A stretch of DNA of 29,143 bases from Sphingomonas sp. (GCA_013812805.1 JACCSV010000163.1:1-29143), one strand, 5' to 3'. Positions 9,990 to 18,222 are shown, counted from the stretch's first letter. Program-made: numbers and translations. Notes: generated by a model not told the origin, from the letters alone.

Positions 9990-10556
9990 CTAGGAATTTT
10001 CGGTCTGAGGCTCCTCCTCGCCAAACCGCCCAATCGCTATCAGCAACACACCGGTGGCGATGAAACTTGCCGCGAATACCCAGGCGAAATGGGCAACGAT
10101 CTGCGGCGTTGGCCCGAACACGCCGTAGACCAGCAGCGCCACCGGCAGGCCGGCAAGGAGACCCAGCGCCAGCAGCAGATCGGTGGCCGCGGCGAGCGCG
10201 AGCCAGTTTCCAAGCGGCCGGCTGGTGCGGGCCGCGGAATACAGCAGCGCCGCGCCCCGCACCACCAGCCACAGGATCACCATGTTCATCACCGCAAAGA
10301 AGTGTGCGCTGGGGTCGGCGACGAGACGAATGCCGGCAAGTAGGGTCGCCACCGCAGCGAGCCGAACGCTCTTGCGGTGCCGGCGGCGAATGTAGCTGGT
10401 CGCAAGCTCAATTGCCCCGGCCGCGATCAGCAGCCAGCCGACGACCAGCCGCCCCGGCAGATCTCGCTGAAGCGGAAGCAGCAGCGCCCCGGCAGCAAGC
10501 AGCATGATCAATATTCCGGCGACCGCGGTCACGATCTTGAGTCTGGTATCGCTCAT
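9990..10556 (-). CDS. HdeD-like (DUF308) membrane protein
   Basis: 188 residues with about six hydrophobic helices in pairs, the pattern of the HdeD/DUF308 family (HdeD is linked to acid stress in E. coli). The function is inferred from the fold pattern only. The last 12 residues are acidic (GEEEPQTENS). The ATG at 10556 is chosen over an in-frame TTG just before it, with GAGG about 6 bases upstream of the TTG/ATG pair. A candidate EcfG promoter lies at 10575-10600. It is the first gene of the minus-strand group with the two L,D-transpeptidases. Confidence 0.7.
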   Translation of the reverse strand: MSDTRLKIVTAVAGILIMLLAAGALLLPLQRDLPGRLVVGWLLIAAGAIELATSYIRRRHRKSVRLAAVATLLAGIRLVADPSAHFFAVMNMVILWLVVRGAALLYSAARTSRPLGNWLALAAATDLLLALGLLAGLPVALLVYGVFGPTPQIVAHFAWVFAASFIATGVLLIAIGRFGEEEPQTENS

Positions 10557-10574
10557 CAAAAGCCTCGGTCAATC

Positions 10575-10600
10575 AACCTTGGCGGGGTCGGAACGGTTCC
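10575..10600 (-). promoter_or_regulatory. Candidate EcfG promoter of the HdeD-like gene
   Basis: On the minus strand GGAAC (10600-10596), a 17-base spacer, GGTT (10578-10575). The two boxes and spacer length match those before the hemerythrin gene. The -10 box is only about 10 bases before the ribosome site, so the leader would be very short. Confidence 0.35.
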
Positions 10601-10616
10601 GTCACGGACGTCGGTG

Positions 10617-10793
10617 TTACGGCAACCGCTCCTTCGACCGCCTCGCTTCGCGCTCGGCCTCATCGATCGCGCGAACCAAACCATCGAAGCACGGCGAATC
10701 CTCAACCGGCCACAAGCGGGTAAAGGAGTCGCCGAGCAGACTCAGGTCCCGCTGCGTCAACAAACCAACCGCGACTATCCGTTCTTTCGCCAA
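10617..10793 (-). CDS. Small protein of 58 residues, TTG start, function unknown
   Basis: An unannotated-looking small frame read from the minus strand. It begins LAKERIVAVGLLTQRDL and continues with segments FTRLWPVED and CFDGLVRAIDEAERE. GGAG lies 6 bases before the TTG at 10793; a GTG one codon upstream is the alternative. The composition (hydrophobic start, then acidic and basic helices) looks like a real soluble protein, and I recall similar short proteins in sphingomonads, but no function is known. It ends 60 bp before the HdeD-like gene on the same strand, so it could be cotranscribed with it. Confidence 0.65.
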   Translation of the reverse strand: MAKERIVAVGLLTQRDLSLLGDSFTRLWPVEDSPCFDGLVRAIDEAEREARRSKERLP

Positions 10794-10947
10794 CACCGGC
10801 TCCGAGCTTTCATTAAAAGGTCTAGTTTCGCCGTCTTCAACGAACCCGGTCCGGGGAAGTGCCTAAAGTTGCGGCCCGGTATCGACCAGCGGCATCGGGC
10901 CGGCGTTCGGGTGCCGACTGGCAAGGGGCTGATGACGGGATTGGCCG

Positions 10948-10972
10948 GGAACGGAATGCGGCCAGCAGCGCT
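10948..10972 (+). promoter_or_regulatory. Candidate EcfG-like promoter of the 46-residue gene
   Basis: GGAAC at 10948-10952, a 16-base spacer, CGCT at 10969-10972 (one mismatch to CGTT). It lies 22 bases before the ATG at 10995, with AGGAG in between. Confidence 0.3.
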
Positions 10973-10994
10973 AAGCTTGCGAAGGAGAAGCAAG

Positions 10995-11135
10995 ATGTTG
11001 AGGAAATTGATCTTCGCTGCCGGCGCAAGCTACCTCTGGCGCAAGTTCACCGGTGGCGGACGCCGTTCGCCAGGCTATTCGCGCACTGGTCTCGGCAACA
11101 TCCTGGGCGGGTCTCGCTCAAGTCGCCGCTGGTAG
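10995..11135 (+). CDS. Small basic protein of 46 residues, function unknown
   Basis: Starts MLRKLIFAAGASYLWRKF and continues as a Gly/Arg/Ser-rich tail ending in RSSRRW. The ATG at 10995 has a strong ribosome site (AAGGAG, 7 bases upstream), the best evidence that it is translated. The first 15 residues are hydrophobic with a basic flank, so it may touch the membrane. It runs convergent to the DUF72 gene, with its stop only 6 bp from that gene's stop. I do not recognise a family. Confidence 0.6.
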   Translation: MLRKLIFAAGASYLWRKFTGGGRRSPGYSRTGLGNILGGSRSSRRW

Positions 11136-11141
11136 GCACTC

Positions 11142-11873
11142 CTACGACTCGTTGCCCGTTCGACCGCTGACTGCTTCGATCAAGGCCAGCGCGTCGCCCG
11201 CGCCGGCAGATGACGCCGTATTGTCGAAAATGCACCAGCATTCGCCACCGCTGGCTGCCAGGCGCTCGGCATAAAGGTCGATCCGATCGCGATAGCTCGA
11301 TCGGTACACCACCGGCGAACCATGCAATCGCCAGTAAGCCAGTCCCATCCAGCCACCGGGGCTTTCGGCGCTTGGGGAGATCGCCGGATCCGCGGCCACC
11401 CGAGCCACCTCCAGGTCGCGGAGCAACTTGGCCGCTTCCTCGCCAAACCAGCTTGGATTGCGCGGCTCGCAGGCGAGTAACGCGGTGGTTCGGCTGTGAA
11501 GATCGGTGAAGAACGCGGAAGCGACCTTCCCATCTAGCTCGAGCTTGGGCGGCAGCTGGACAAGCAGGACCGCGAGCTTTTCGCCAAGCACGTCCGCCTG
11601 CGCCATGAAATCATCGAGCAGATCCCCGGTCCCCACTAGCTTCGCCTGATGGGTGATCGTCTTGGGCAGCTTGACCGAGAAGCGGAAGCTGGCTGGGACG
11701 CTGTCGCGCCAGCGCTCCCAGGTGGAGAGCCGGTGCGGCCGGTGAAAGCTGCTGTTGATTTCCGCGACCGGAAATCGGCTGGCGTACCGCTCCAGCGCCG
11801 ATCCTCCGGCCGAAAACCGGTCCGCGATGTCGCTTGGAATGCTCCAGCCCGCAGTGCCGATGGAGATGGTCAC
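11142..11873 (-). CDS. DUF72 (YecE-like) protein
   Basis: 243 residues with the family start IGTAGWSIP (4-12) and conserved segments YASRFPVAEINSSFH, FRFSVKLPKTITH, LLVQLPPKL and CEPRNPSWF, closing with WCIFDNTASSAG. DUF72 has a TIM-barrel-like fold and no settled biochemical role. It starts with GTG at 11873; no ATG is available in the conserved start. It is divergent from the flavoprotein gene, with 49 bp between starts. Confidence 0.92.
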   Translation of the reverse strand: MTISIGTAGWSIPSDIADRFSAGGSALERYASRFPVAEINSSFHRPHRLSTWERWRDSVPASFRFSVKLPKTITHQAKLVGTGDLLDDFMAQADVLGEKLAVLLVQLPPKLELDGKVASAFFTDLHSRTTALLACEPRNPSWFGEEAAKLLRDLEVARVAADPAISPSAESPGGWMGLAYWRLHGSPVVYRSSYRDRIDLYAERLAASGGECWCIFDNTASSAGAGDALALIEAVSGRTGNES

Positions 11874-11922
11874 GGCGGTTGTAACGCTTCTTTGGCGCTT
11901 TCGTGCACGCTAGGGAGCGCCG

Positions 11923-13110
11923 ATGCCCGCGCCCGAAAGCTTCGACGTCATCGTTCTTGGCGCTGGCGGTGCCGGGATGATGTGCGCCGCGGTGGCGGGA
12001 CAGCGGGGGCTGCAGGTGCTGCTCGTCGATCATGCCGATGCCCCGGGCAAGAAGATCCTGATCTCGGGCGGCGGGCGGTGCAATTTCACCAACATCAATG
12101 CCGGGCCCGACAATTATCTGTCGGCCAATCCCCATTTCGCCAAATCGGCGTTGCGCCGGTACACCGCCGCGGATTTTATCGCTTTGGTCGATCAGTACGG
12201 CATCGCCTGGCACGAAAAGACGCTCGGCCAATTGTTCTGCGACGGCTCTGCGCGGCAAATCGTCGCAATGTTGCTGGCCGAATGCGAGATCGGCGGAGTG
12301 ACCGTGCAGCTTGGCTCGCCGGTGACGGCGATCGACCATGGCGAAAGCGGCTTCCGCATTACTGCGAACGGCCGCGCCGCTGCGGCCCCGGCGCTGGTGA
12401 TCGCGACCGGCGGACTCTCAATCCCCAAGCTCGGCGCGAGCAGCTTTGCCTATGACCTCGCTCGGCAGTTCGGCATTGACGTGGTCGAGCCACGCCCGGC
12501 GCTGGTGCCACTGACTCTCGGCGTCGAGGAAGCGCTGTTCCGCGAACTGTCCGGTGTCGCCGCTGAGGTCGTTGCAAGCGCCGGCCGGACCCGCTTTCGT
12601 GAGGCGGCGCTGTTCACTCACCGAGGTCTGTCCGGGCCGGCGATCCTGCAGATTTCATCCTTCTGGCGACCGGGGGACGAGATCGCGATCGATTTCCTTC
12701 CCGATGCGACGCGCGGGTGGCTGGCTGCGACAAAGCGGGCACGGCCCCGGGCCGGGGTGAAAGCGGTGCTCGGCGGGCTATTGCCGGCGCGACTTGCCGA
12801 TACGCTCAGCGATCGCATCGGCCTCGGGATAGACCTCGGCAATATCGCGGACCGGCAGCTCGACGTGGCCGAGCAGCGTCTTCGCGAGTGGCGCTTCCGC
12901 CCCAGCGGCAGCGAGGGCTTCGCCAAGGCCGAAGTCACTTCGGGCGGCATCGCCACTGCCGAGCTGTCGTCGCGGACGATGGAGGCCAAGAAGGTGCCCG
13001 GTCTTTACGCGGTCGGCGAGGCGGTGGACGTCACCGGCTGGCTTGGCGGCTACAATTTCCAGTGGGCCTGGGCGAGCGGCTGGGCAGCGGGGCAGGCGGT
13101 CTGTACCTGA
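11923..13110 (+). CDS. HI0933-type FAD-dependent flavoprotein
   Basis: 395 residues. The FAD-binding dinucleotide fold starts at once (VIVLGAGGAG, 9-18), followed by the family signature GKKILISGGGRCNFTN (about 43-58). The C-terminal FAD segment is VPGLYAVGEAVDVTGWLGGYNFQWAWASG. This family (TIGR00275, BaiN-like) contains NAD(P)/FAD oxidoreductases; BaiN from Clostridium reduces bile-acid intermediates, but in proteobacteria the substrate is unknown. The ATG at 11923 has GGGAG 6 bases upstream. The alcohol dehydrogenase follows on the same strand after 47 bp; cotranscription is possible. Confidence 0.92.
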   Translation: MPAPESFDVIVLGAGGAGMMCAAVAGQRGLQVLLVDHADAPGKKILISGGGRCNFTNINAGPDNYLSANPHFAKSALRRYTAADFIALVDQYGIAWHEKTLGQLFCDGSARQIVAMLLAECEIGGVTVQLGSPVTAIDHGESGFRITANGRAAAAPALVIATGGLSIPKLGASSFAYDLARQFGIDVVEPRPALVPLTLGVEEALFRELSGVAAEVVASAGRTRFREAALFTHRGLSGPAILQISSFWRPGDEIAIDFLPDATRGWLAATKRARPRAGVKAVLGGLLPARLADTLSDRIGLGIDLGNIADRQLDVAEQRLREWRFRPSGSEGFAKAEVTSGGIATAELSSRTMEAKKVPGLYAVGEAVDVTGWLGGYNFQWAWASGWAAGQAVCT

Positions 13111-13157
13111 CGCAAATTCGCGGGACCGAGTCGCGAGAGGCAATCAGGAGAAAGCGC

Positions 13158-14294
13158 ATGTCCACCGTCATTGAGCCTCGCCCAGCGACCGCAGCCAAGG
13201 ATAGCGGCGGCGGGGTCAAAGCTTACGGCGCGTTCGCGGCCGACCGGCCGCTCGAGCCGCTCGACATTGAGCGCCGCGCGCCCGGGCCTCGCGACGTCGA
13301 GATCGCGATCGCGTTTTGCGGCGTGTGCCACTCCGACCTGCACACGGTGCGTTCGGAATGGGAGGGCACGCTCTACCCGTGCGTTCCCGGCCACGAGATC
13401 GTCGGCCATGTCACCGCGGTCGGAAGCGAGGTCGGCACATTCCAGGTTGGCGATACGGTCGGGGTCGGCTGCCTGGTCGACAGCTGCCGCTCGTGTAGCG
13501 CTTGCGAGGAGGGGCTCGAGCAATATTGCACGGGCGGTTTCACCGGCACCTACAATGGTGCGACGCAGGACCCGCCTGGCCATACGCTGGGCGGCTATTC
13601 GCAGTCGATCGTGGTAGACGAGGGCTATGTCCTGAAGATCACGCACCCCGCCGATCAGCTGGCAGCGGTAGCGCCGCTGCTGTGCGCGGGCATCACCACC
13701 TACTCGCCGCTTCGCCACTGGAACGCGGGCCCGGGAAAGAAGGTCGGAATCGTCGGCATCGGCGGGCTTGGCCACATGGGCATCAAGATTGCCCATGCGA
13801 TGGGCGCGCGCACCGTCGCTTTCACGACGTCGCAGAGCAAGCGAGAGGATGCGCGGAGGCTCGGCGCCGATGAGGTGATCGTCTCGCGAAATCCCGCCGA
13901 GATGGAAGCCCATGCCGGCAGCTTCGACTTCATCCTCGACACGGTCGCGGCGAGCCATGACCTTGACGCCTTCACGCAATTGTTGAAGCGCGACGGGACC
14001 TTGTGCCTGGTTGGAGCACCGGAGCATCCGCATCCGACGCCCAATGTCGGGGCGCTGATCTTCCAGCGGCGCTCGATCGCCGGCTCGCTGATCGGCGGCC
14101 TGCCCGAGACTCAGGAAATGCTGGATTTCTGCGCCGAGCGGGGGATCGTCTCGGACATCGAAATGATCCCAGCCCAGTCGGTCGACGAGGCCTATGAGCG
14201 GATGCTCAACAGCGACGTCAAATACCGTTTCGTGATCGACATCGCCTCGCTTGGCACACCAGCGCCGAAATCGCTGAGCGGGCTGACGGCCTAG
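13158..14294 (+). CDS. Zinc-dependent alcohol dehydrogenase (cinnamyl-alcohol / YahK type)
   Basis: 378 residues, medium-chain dehydrogenase. Catalytic zinc ligands are in GVCHSD (Cys57) and GHE (His79-Glu80). The structural zinc set is Cys110, Cys113, Cys116 and Cys124. The cofactor fold has GIGGLG at 200-205; the second strand ends TVAFTTSQSKRE without an acidic residue, which suggests NADPH rather than NADH, as in E. coli YahK. Such enzymes reduce aldehydes broadly. The N-terminal 20 residues are an extra tail. The ATG at 13158 has AGGAG about 7 bases upstream. Its TAG overlaps the TAG of the convergent metalloprotease in a shared CTAG. Confidence 0.94.
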   Translation: MSTVIEPRPATAAKDSGGGVKAYGAFAADRPLEPLDIERRAPGPRDVEIAIAFCGVCHSDLHTVRSEWEGTLYPCVPGHEIVGHVTAVGSEVGTFQVGDTVGVGCLVDSCRSCSACEEGLEQYCTGGFTGTYNGATQDPPGHTLGGYSQSIVVDEGYVLKITHPADQLAAVAPLLCAGITTYSPLRHWNAGPGKKVGIVGIGGLGHMGIKIAHAMGARTVAFTTSQSKREDARRLGADEVIVSRNPAEMEAHAGSFDFILDTVAASHDLDAFTQLLKRDGTLCLVGAPEHPHPTPNVGALIFQRRSIAGSLIGGLPETQEMLDFCAERGIVSDIEMIPAQSVDEAYERMLNSDVKYRFVIDIASLGTPAPKSLSGLTA

Positions 14295-17200
14295 CCGACG
14301 TAAAAGCTGTCGGCGACCTCGAAGCGATGAAGTTCGATCAGACGATCTTGATAGCCGTCGGCAAAGGCCGGTTCCGAACTTGCGGCGAGGTCATCGAGCG
14401 AGATGGCGGAGAGCTGCGTAACACCGTCAGCCTTGTCGACCGCAATGCTGGACTGCGTCGTTTCCGACGCTGAATTGCTGCTAGACGCGACGACCTGGTC
14501 GCCGAGCATGACCTGCCCGCTTCCGGCATCGAAGCGAAGCATTTGTGCAGCATCGCTGAACTCGACGGTAAGGCCGTTGATGCCGACGGGAATGGCGACG
14601 CTGGTATCGCCGCTGGCGATGGTCACGAACGAGCCGGACAGGGTGGCGGTGTAGGACGCGGCCTCGCCAGGAAGAACGACGGTGTCGCCGCCCCGGTTGA
14701 AGCTCGCATCCAGCTGCACGGTGCCGCCGAGGATGGTCATCACCTCGCCGGCCCCCGTGGTGCCGAAGATGGTGACGTTGCCGCCAATGTCGACGTCCTG
14801 GCCGCTCTCGGTGAGGATCAGCCTGGCCATGCTGGCTGGTCCTGGATCGGGCCCGTCCGGCACGAAAGCCGTCGTGGAGGGCGCAACCGTCGCGCTGGTC
14901 GAGGTCACGACCTGGTCGCCGAGCAGCACCTGGCGGCTGATACCGTCGAAGCGCAGCGTCCGTTCAGCATCACCGAACTCGACCGTCAGGCCGTTGACTC
15001 CGACCGGAATGGCGATGCTGACGTCGCCGCTGGAGAGCGTCAAGAACGAGCCCGAGAGGCTCGCAGTGTACGACCCGGCCGCGCCCGGAAGCACCACCGT
15101 GTCGCCGCCCCGGTTGAAGCTCGCGTCGAGGCTGATATTGCCGCCGACCACCCGCACCTCTTCGCCGCCGCTGGTGGTGCCGATGATCAGCACGTTGCCG
15201 CCGACGTCGAAGTCCTGCCCGGCTTCCGTCAGCAGCAGCCTGGCCATGCTCAGCGGCGGCGGCGGCGGTGGTGGAGGAGGCGGCGGCGGGGGAGGCGGCG
15301 GCGGTGGCGGTGGCGGAGGTGGCGGTGGCGGCGGCACGGTGTTCAGCGTCAGCTCGACCCCGCCGCCTGAAGCCGCAGTGGCCACCATCTCTCCCGTCAC
15401 TTCCCCCGACAAGGTCAACGACCCCCCCGAATAGGTGAGGGTGGAGGCGGAAAGCGAGAAGGCGAACGAAGTCAGGCTCGCGTCGGTGATTATGATGACG
15501 TCGCCATTGGTGAAATCGCTGATCGTGTCGCCGCTGAGGCCCGCCGCGGTGTCGCGGAAGCTGTCTGCGCCGCTACCGCCGGTCAATGTGTCGGCACCGG
15601 CGGCGCCGGTCAGGACATCGTCGCCGCCAAGCCCGGAGAGGCGGTTTGCTTGATCGTTACCGGTGATTACATTGCTTAGCGCGTTGCCTGAGCCATCGCG
15701 TCCGTCGACCGTGACCAAAGCGAGATTTTCAACGTTGGACGGGAGTGAATAGGTGGCGAGCGATGATTCAACTGTGTCGGCCCCTTCGTCCGCAAGCTCG
15801 ATAATTTGATTGGCGGCATCGGCAACTTCGTAAGTATCATTCCCAATGCTTCCCTCCATTACATCGGCGCCGTAGCCGCTGCCGATGCGGTCGTTGCCAG
15901 CGCCGCCGACCAGTCGCTCGACGTGTTGGGAGCCGTAGAGAATGTCGTCGAAGTTCGAGCCGATCACCAGCTCAATCGAGTCGAGCGTATCGAAACCCTC
16001 GGTGATGCTGCGCCCGGCGCCGCCCGATGTCGAAGCGACCGCTCCGCTCGCTGCCGCGCTGTAATCGACGGTATCGTAACCAACCCCGCCAATGAAATAA
16101 TCGTCTCCGGGGGCGCTTTTGAACAGATCGTCACCGTCCCCACCAACAAGGGAGTTGCCGAGCCCGCCACCAGGCGTCAGCACATCATTGCCTGCGCCGC
16201 CGGACATTTCGCCATATCCCGTCGGGCCGGTAAGCACGTCGTCAAAGTCCGAGCCGATCAGACTTTCGACGTTTGAGAATCTGTCGATGCCGGCGCCGCC
16301 CGTGTGCTGGGCGGTGGTCAGGGAAAGGTTGACGGTAACGCCGGCGGTCGCGGTCGCGTAGGACACCGTGTCTTCCCCGTCGCCGCCGTCGATCCGGTTG
16401 TTCGCTGCATTCAGAATGAAGGTGTCGCGGGTGCTGCCGCCGAGGGCGTTTTCGATGACGACGCCATGGGCGATCGACACGTTGCCAATCAGGCCACCGA
16501 CGTTGGAAAAGGAACCGGGCGTCAAATCGATATATTGGCCAAGATTTTGGGAGTCGGTAAAACGCGAATAGTTGAGCGTGTCGATGCCGCCGCTGTCGAA
16601 GATCGTGTACGCCAGGCCCGGATGCTGTCCGGCGTTGAAAACCGCCCTGCCGGCGTTGGAGCTGAACCCGTAGGTGGTGTCTCCGACGCGGGTCGTCGTC
16701 GACAATCCATACAGCAGTTGCGCCGCCGCGATGTCTCCCATCATCGGCGTTCCGATGTAGGCGAACGAATAGGACTGGTTCTGGAAGTAGGTGCTCTCGT
16801 CCTGGGCGAAGTAGGACATGATGCTGGTCGGCCAGCCGTCGTTGGCGAAGACCGCGTCGCTGAAATAGTTGGCGCTCCCGTTGTAATGGCCGGCGTGGCC
16901 GAGGCCGAGAGCATGGCCGATTTCGTGGACGTAAGTCTGGAAGCTATAGCTGCCGATGGTCGTGCCACTGGCGCGCAGCCAGTCGACCGAGACGTTGACA
17001 GTAGCGGAGGTGGTAATCCCGGCAGCCCAAATGCCATCGGCAAAAGCGCCCTCTCCGTTATCGTCGAAGGTGATTTGGCCGCCGGTCGTCACCGGCACAA
17101 AACTGACGCCAATGATGTCCGACCACAGGTCCAGCGCCGCCAGGGCGAGGGTCTGCCCCGCCGGGGTGAGCGCAGTGACGTTGACGGTGATCGACCCGCC

Positions 17201-17638
17201 CGGAGCGACGTCGAAGGCGTGCCGGTCGCCATTCCAGTAGCCATCCGCCAGGAAGGCAGCGACTTCGTCGATGTTGAACTCGGGAGGCGGTGTGTAGGGC
17301 TGGACGGAGAGCTGGTAGGTGCCGGTAAAATTTTCGTCCCAAGCGCCGACATCGATAAAGAAGGTGCCGGTGGACGGTGCCGTGAAACTGACCCTGGAAT
17401 CGCGGATCACACCGGGGCTGATGTCATCGCTCTCGAACAGCAAATTGCCACCGGCATCGCGGATTCGAAGGTAGGGGTCTTCAAGCGTCAGCCCGGTGAG
17501 CAGGATGGTGACCTGCTGGCCGCCCGTCAGTTGCAGCCGGAACCAGTCGTGATCGCCAATGATTTCGAGCAAGTTCTCGACGGTTCCGCCGACGGTGATC
17601 GTCTTGTCCGTCGATGCATTACCAGGAATGTCCACCAT
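14291..17638 (-). CDS. Serralysin-like RTX metalloprotease with PPC domain and duplicated C-terminal module
   Basis: A predicted secreted zinc protease of 1,115 residues (numbering from the ATG at 17638). Order of parts: a pre-peptidase C-terminal (PPC) beta domain at about 10-115; the M10B protease domain, with the zinc motif HEIGHALGLGH (238-248) and the Met-turn SIMSY; RTX calcium repeats of the GGxGxD type (for example GGAGNDVL, GGDGDDLF, GGAGNDRI, GLGGDDVL); 27 prolines in a row; two copies of a beta-rich module beginning SMARL; and an acidic C-terminus ending ADSFYVG. There is no N-terminal signal peptide, as expected for type I secretion. Ordinary serralysins are about 480 residues, so this one is much enlarged. 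No type I transporter genes lie in the window. A GTG at 17668 is an alternative start. Confidence 0.88.
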   Translation of the reverse strand: MVDIPGNASTDKTITVGGTVENLLEIIGDHDWFRLQLTGGQQVTILLTGLTLEDPYLRIRDAGGNLLFESDDISPGVIRDSRVSFTAPSTGTFFIDVGAWDENFTGTYQLSVQPYTPPPEFNIDEVAAFLADGYWNGDRHAFDVAPGGSITVNVTALTPAGQTLALAALDLWSDIIGVSFVPVTTGGQITFDDNGEGAFADGIWAAGITTSATVNVSVDWLRASGTTIGSYSFQTYVHEIGHALGLGHAGHYNGSANYFSDAVFANDGWPTSIMSYFAQDESTYFQNQSYSFAYIGTPMMGDIAAAQLLYGLSTTTRVGDTTYGFSSNAGRAVFNAGQHPGLAYTIFDSGGIDTLNYSRFTDSQNLGQYIDLTPGSFSNVGGLIGNVSIAHGVVIENALGGSTRDTFILNAANNRIDGGDGEDTVSYATATAGVTVNLSLTTAQHTGGAGIDRFSNVESLIGSDFDDVLTGPTGYGEMSGGAGNDVLTPGGGLGNSLVGGDGDDLFKSAPGDDYFIGGVGYDTVDYSAAASGAVASTSGGAGRSITEGFDTLDSIELVIGSNFDDILYGSQHVERLVGGAGNDRIGSGYGADVMEGSIGNDTYEVADAANQIIELADEGADTVESSLATYSLPSNVENLALVTVDGRDGSGNALSNVITGNDQANRLSGLGGDDVLTGAAGADTLTGGSGADSFRDTAAGLSGDTISDFTNGDVIIITDASLTSFAFSLSASTLTYSGGSLTLSGEVTGEMVATAASGGGVELTLNTVPPPPPPPPPPPPPPPPPPPPPPPPPPPLSMARLLLTEAGQDFDVGGNVLIIGTTSGGEEVRVVGGNISLDASFNRGGDTVVLPGAAGSYTASLSGSFLTLSSGDVSIAIPVGVNGLTVEFGDAERTLRFDGISRQVLLGDQVVTSTSATVAPSTTAFVPDGPDPGPASMARLILTESGQDVDIGGNVTIFGTTGAGEVMTILGGTVQLDASFNRGGDTVVLPGEAASYTATLSGSFVTIASGDTSVAIPVGINGLTVEFSDAAQMLRFDAGSGQVMLGDQVVASSSNSASETTQSSIAVDKADGVTQLSAISLDDLAASSEPAFADGYQDRLIELHRFEVADSFYVG
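14488..14833 (-). repeat. C-terminal module, copy 2
   Basis: Second copy of the roughly 115-residue module in the metalloprotease: SMARLILTESGQDVDIGG, then LDASFNRGGDTVVLPG, then LSGSFVTIASGD, then MLGDQVV. It is offset 417 bases from copy 1. DNA similarity is high by eye, so a fairly recent duplication is likely. Confidence 0.85.
14905..15250 (-). repeat. C-terminal module, copy 1
   Basis: First copy: SMARLLLTEAGQDFDVGG, then LDASFNRGGDTVVLPG, then LSGSFLTLSSGD, then LLGDQVV. It follows directly on the polyproline linker. The function is unknown; I recall similar modules appended to RTX proteins of sphingomonads. Confidence 0.85.
15254..15334 (-). repeat. Polyproline tract, 27 consecutive Pro codons
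   Basis: 81 bases, every codon CCN in the metalloprotease frame. All four proline codons occur (CCG mostly, with CCA, CCC and CCT), so this is a low-complexity tract but not a pure microsatellite. It links the RTX part to the C-terminal modules. Confidence 0.95.
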
Positions 17639-17829
17639 AACCTGTCCCCGCCCTTGCCCCGCATGCACGCCCCGTCGCCATTGCGGGTCTGCGATTCGAC
17701 GGGTCTAGTGCACAAGGCAACATTTCGCTAAGATGAAGATATTGCGAGCAAATCCGATCTGGGGATAAATCTGCCGCCCCGAACACCCGCGATCCCGGTT
17801 GCACTGCCAAGCTAGGTTTTCCGGCTTTG

Positions 17830-18222
17830 CTAATCCGGGTAGCGCTCGAACTGCGGCATCTGCTCGATCTGCTCCATCCAGCCGATTCGCTCCGCCACCT
17901 GGATCTGCGCGGCCGGCGCCACTTCGTCCGGATCGTCCAGCGTTGCCACCTGCACGTCGATCGCCCCCGGGAAGATCATTGCGTTGGTGTAGAAAAGCCC
18001 GGTTCCGCACGCCGGACAAAAGTGCCGCCGGCCATGCTCGGACGATGCATAGACTTTGATCTCGCCCTCGGCCTTGAGCTGCTCGGTCGGCACCAGCGCC
18101 CAGGCGACCATCGGCGCTCCGGAGTGGCGGCGGCAGTCGGTGCAGTGGCACAACGCCTGGTGAATCGCCGCGGCCGCCATTTCGTATCGCACCGCCCCAC
18201 AATGGCACTGACCTTTGGGCAT
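17830..18222 (-). CDS. GFA-family zinc protein (CENP-V / glutathione-dependent formaldehyde-activating fold)
   Basis: 130 residues. The start GQCHCGAVRYE and the segment CHCTDCRRHSGAP carry the zinc Cys residues (6, 8, 25, 27, 30), and HFCPACGTGLFY carries the second site. The family includes an enzyme once proposed to link formaldehyde to glutathione; most members are uncharacterised. The ATG at 18222 has GGAG about 9 bases upstream; the open frame extends upstream but without homology. It is divergent from the helicase gene. Its stop is about 190 bp from the metalloprotease start; that gap (17639-17829) holds no gene I can see, only the presumed promoter of the protease. Confidence 0.9.
   Translation of the reverse strand: MPKGQCHCGAVRYEMAAAAIHQALCHCTDCRRHSGAPMVAWALVPTEQLKAEGEIKVYASSEHGRRHFCPACGTGLFYTNAMIFPGAIDVQVATLDDPDEVAPAAQIQVAERIGWMEQIEQMPQFERYPD

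Noticed and set aside
15241..15345. Simple GGC microsatellite as a non-coding repeat
   Set aside because: It is in frame and fully coding for proline with mixed codons within the metalloprotease gene.
16304..17731. Plus-strand open frame of 475 residues opposite the metalloprotease
   Set aside because: Antisense of the RTX and protease domains; repetitive Asp/Gly-rich composition is a mirror effect.
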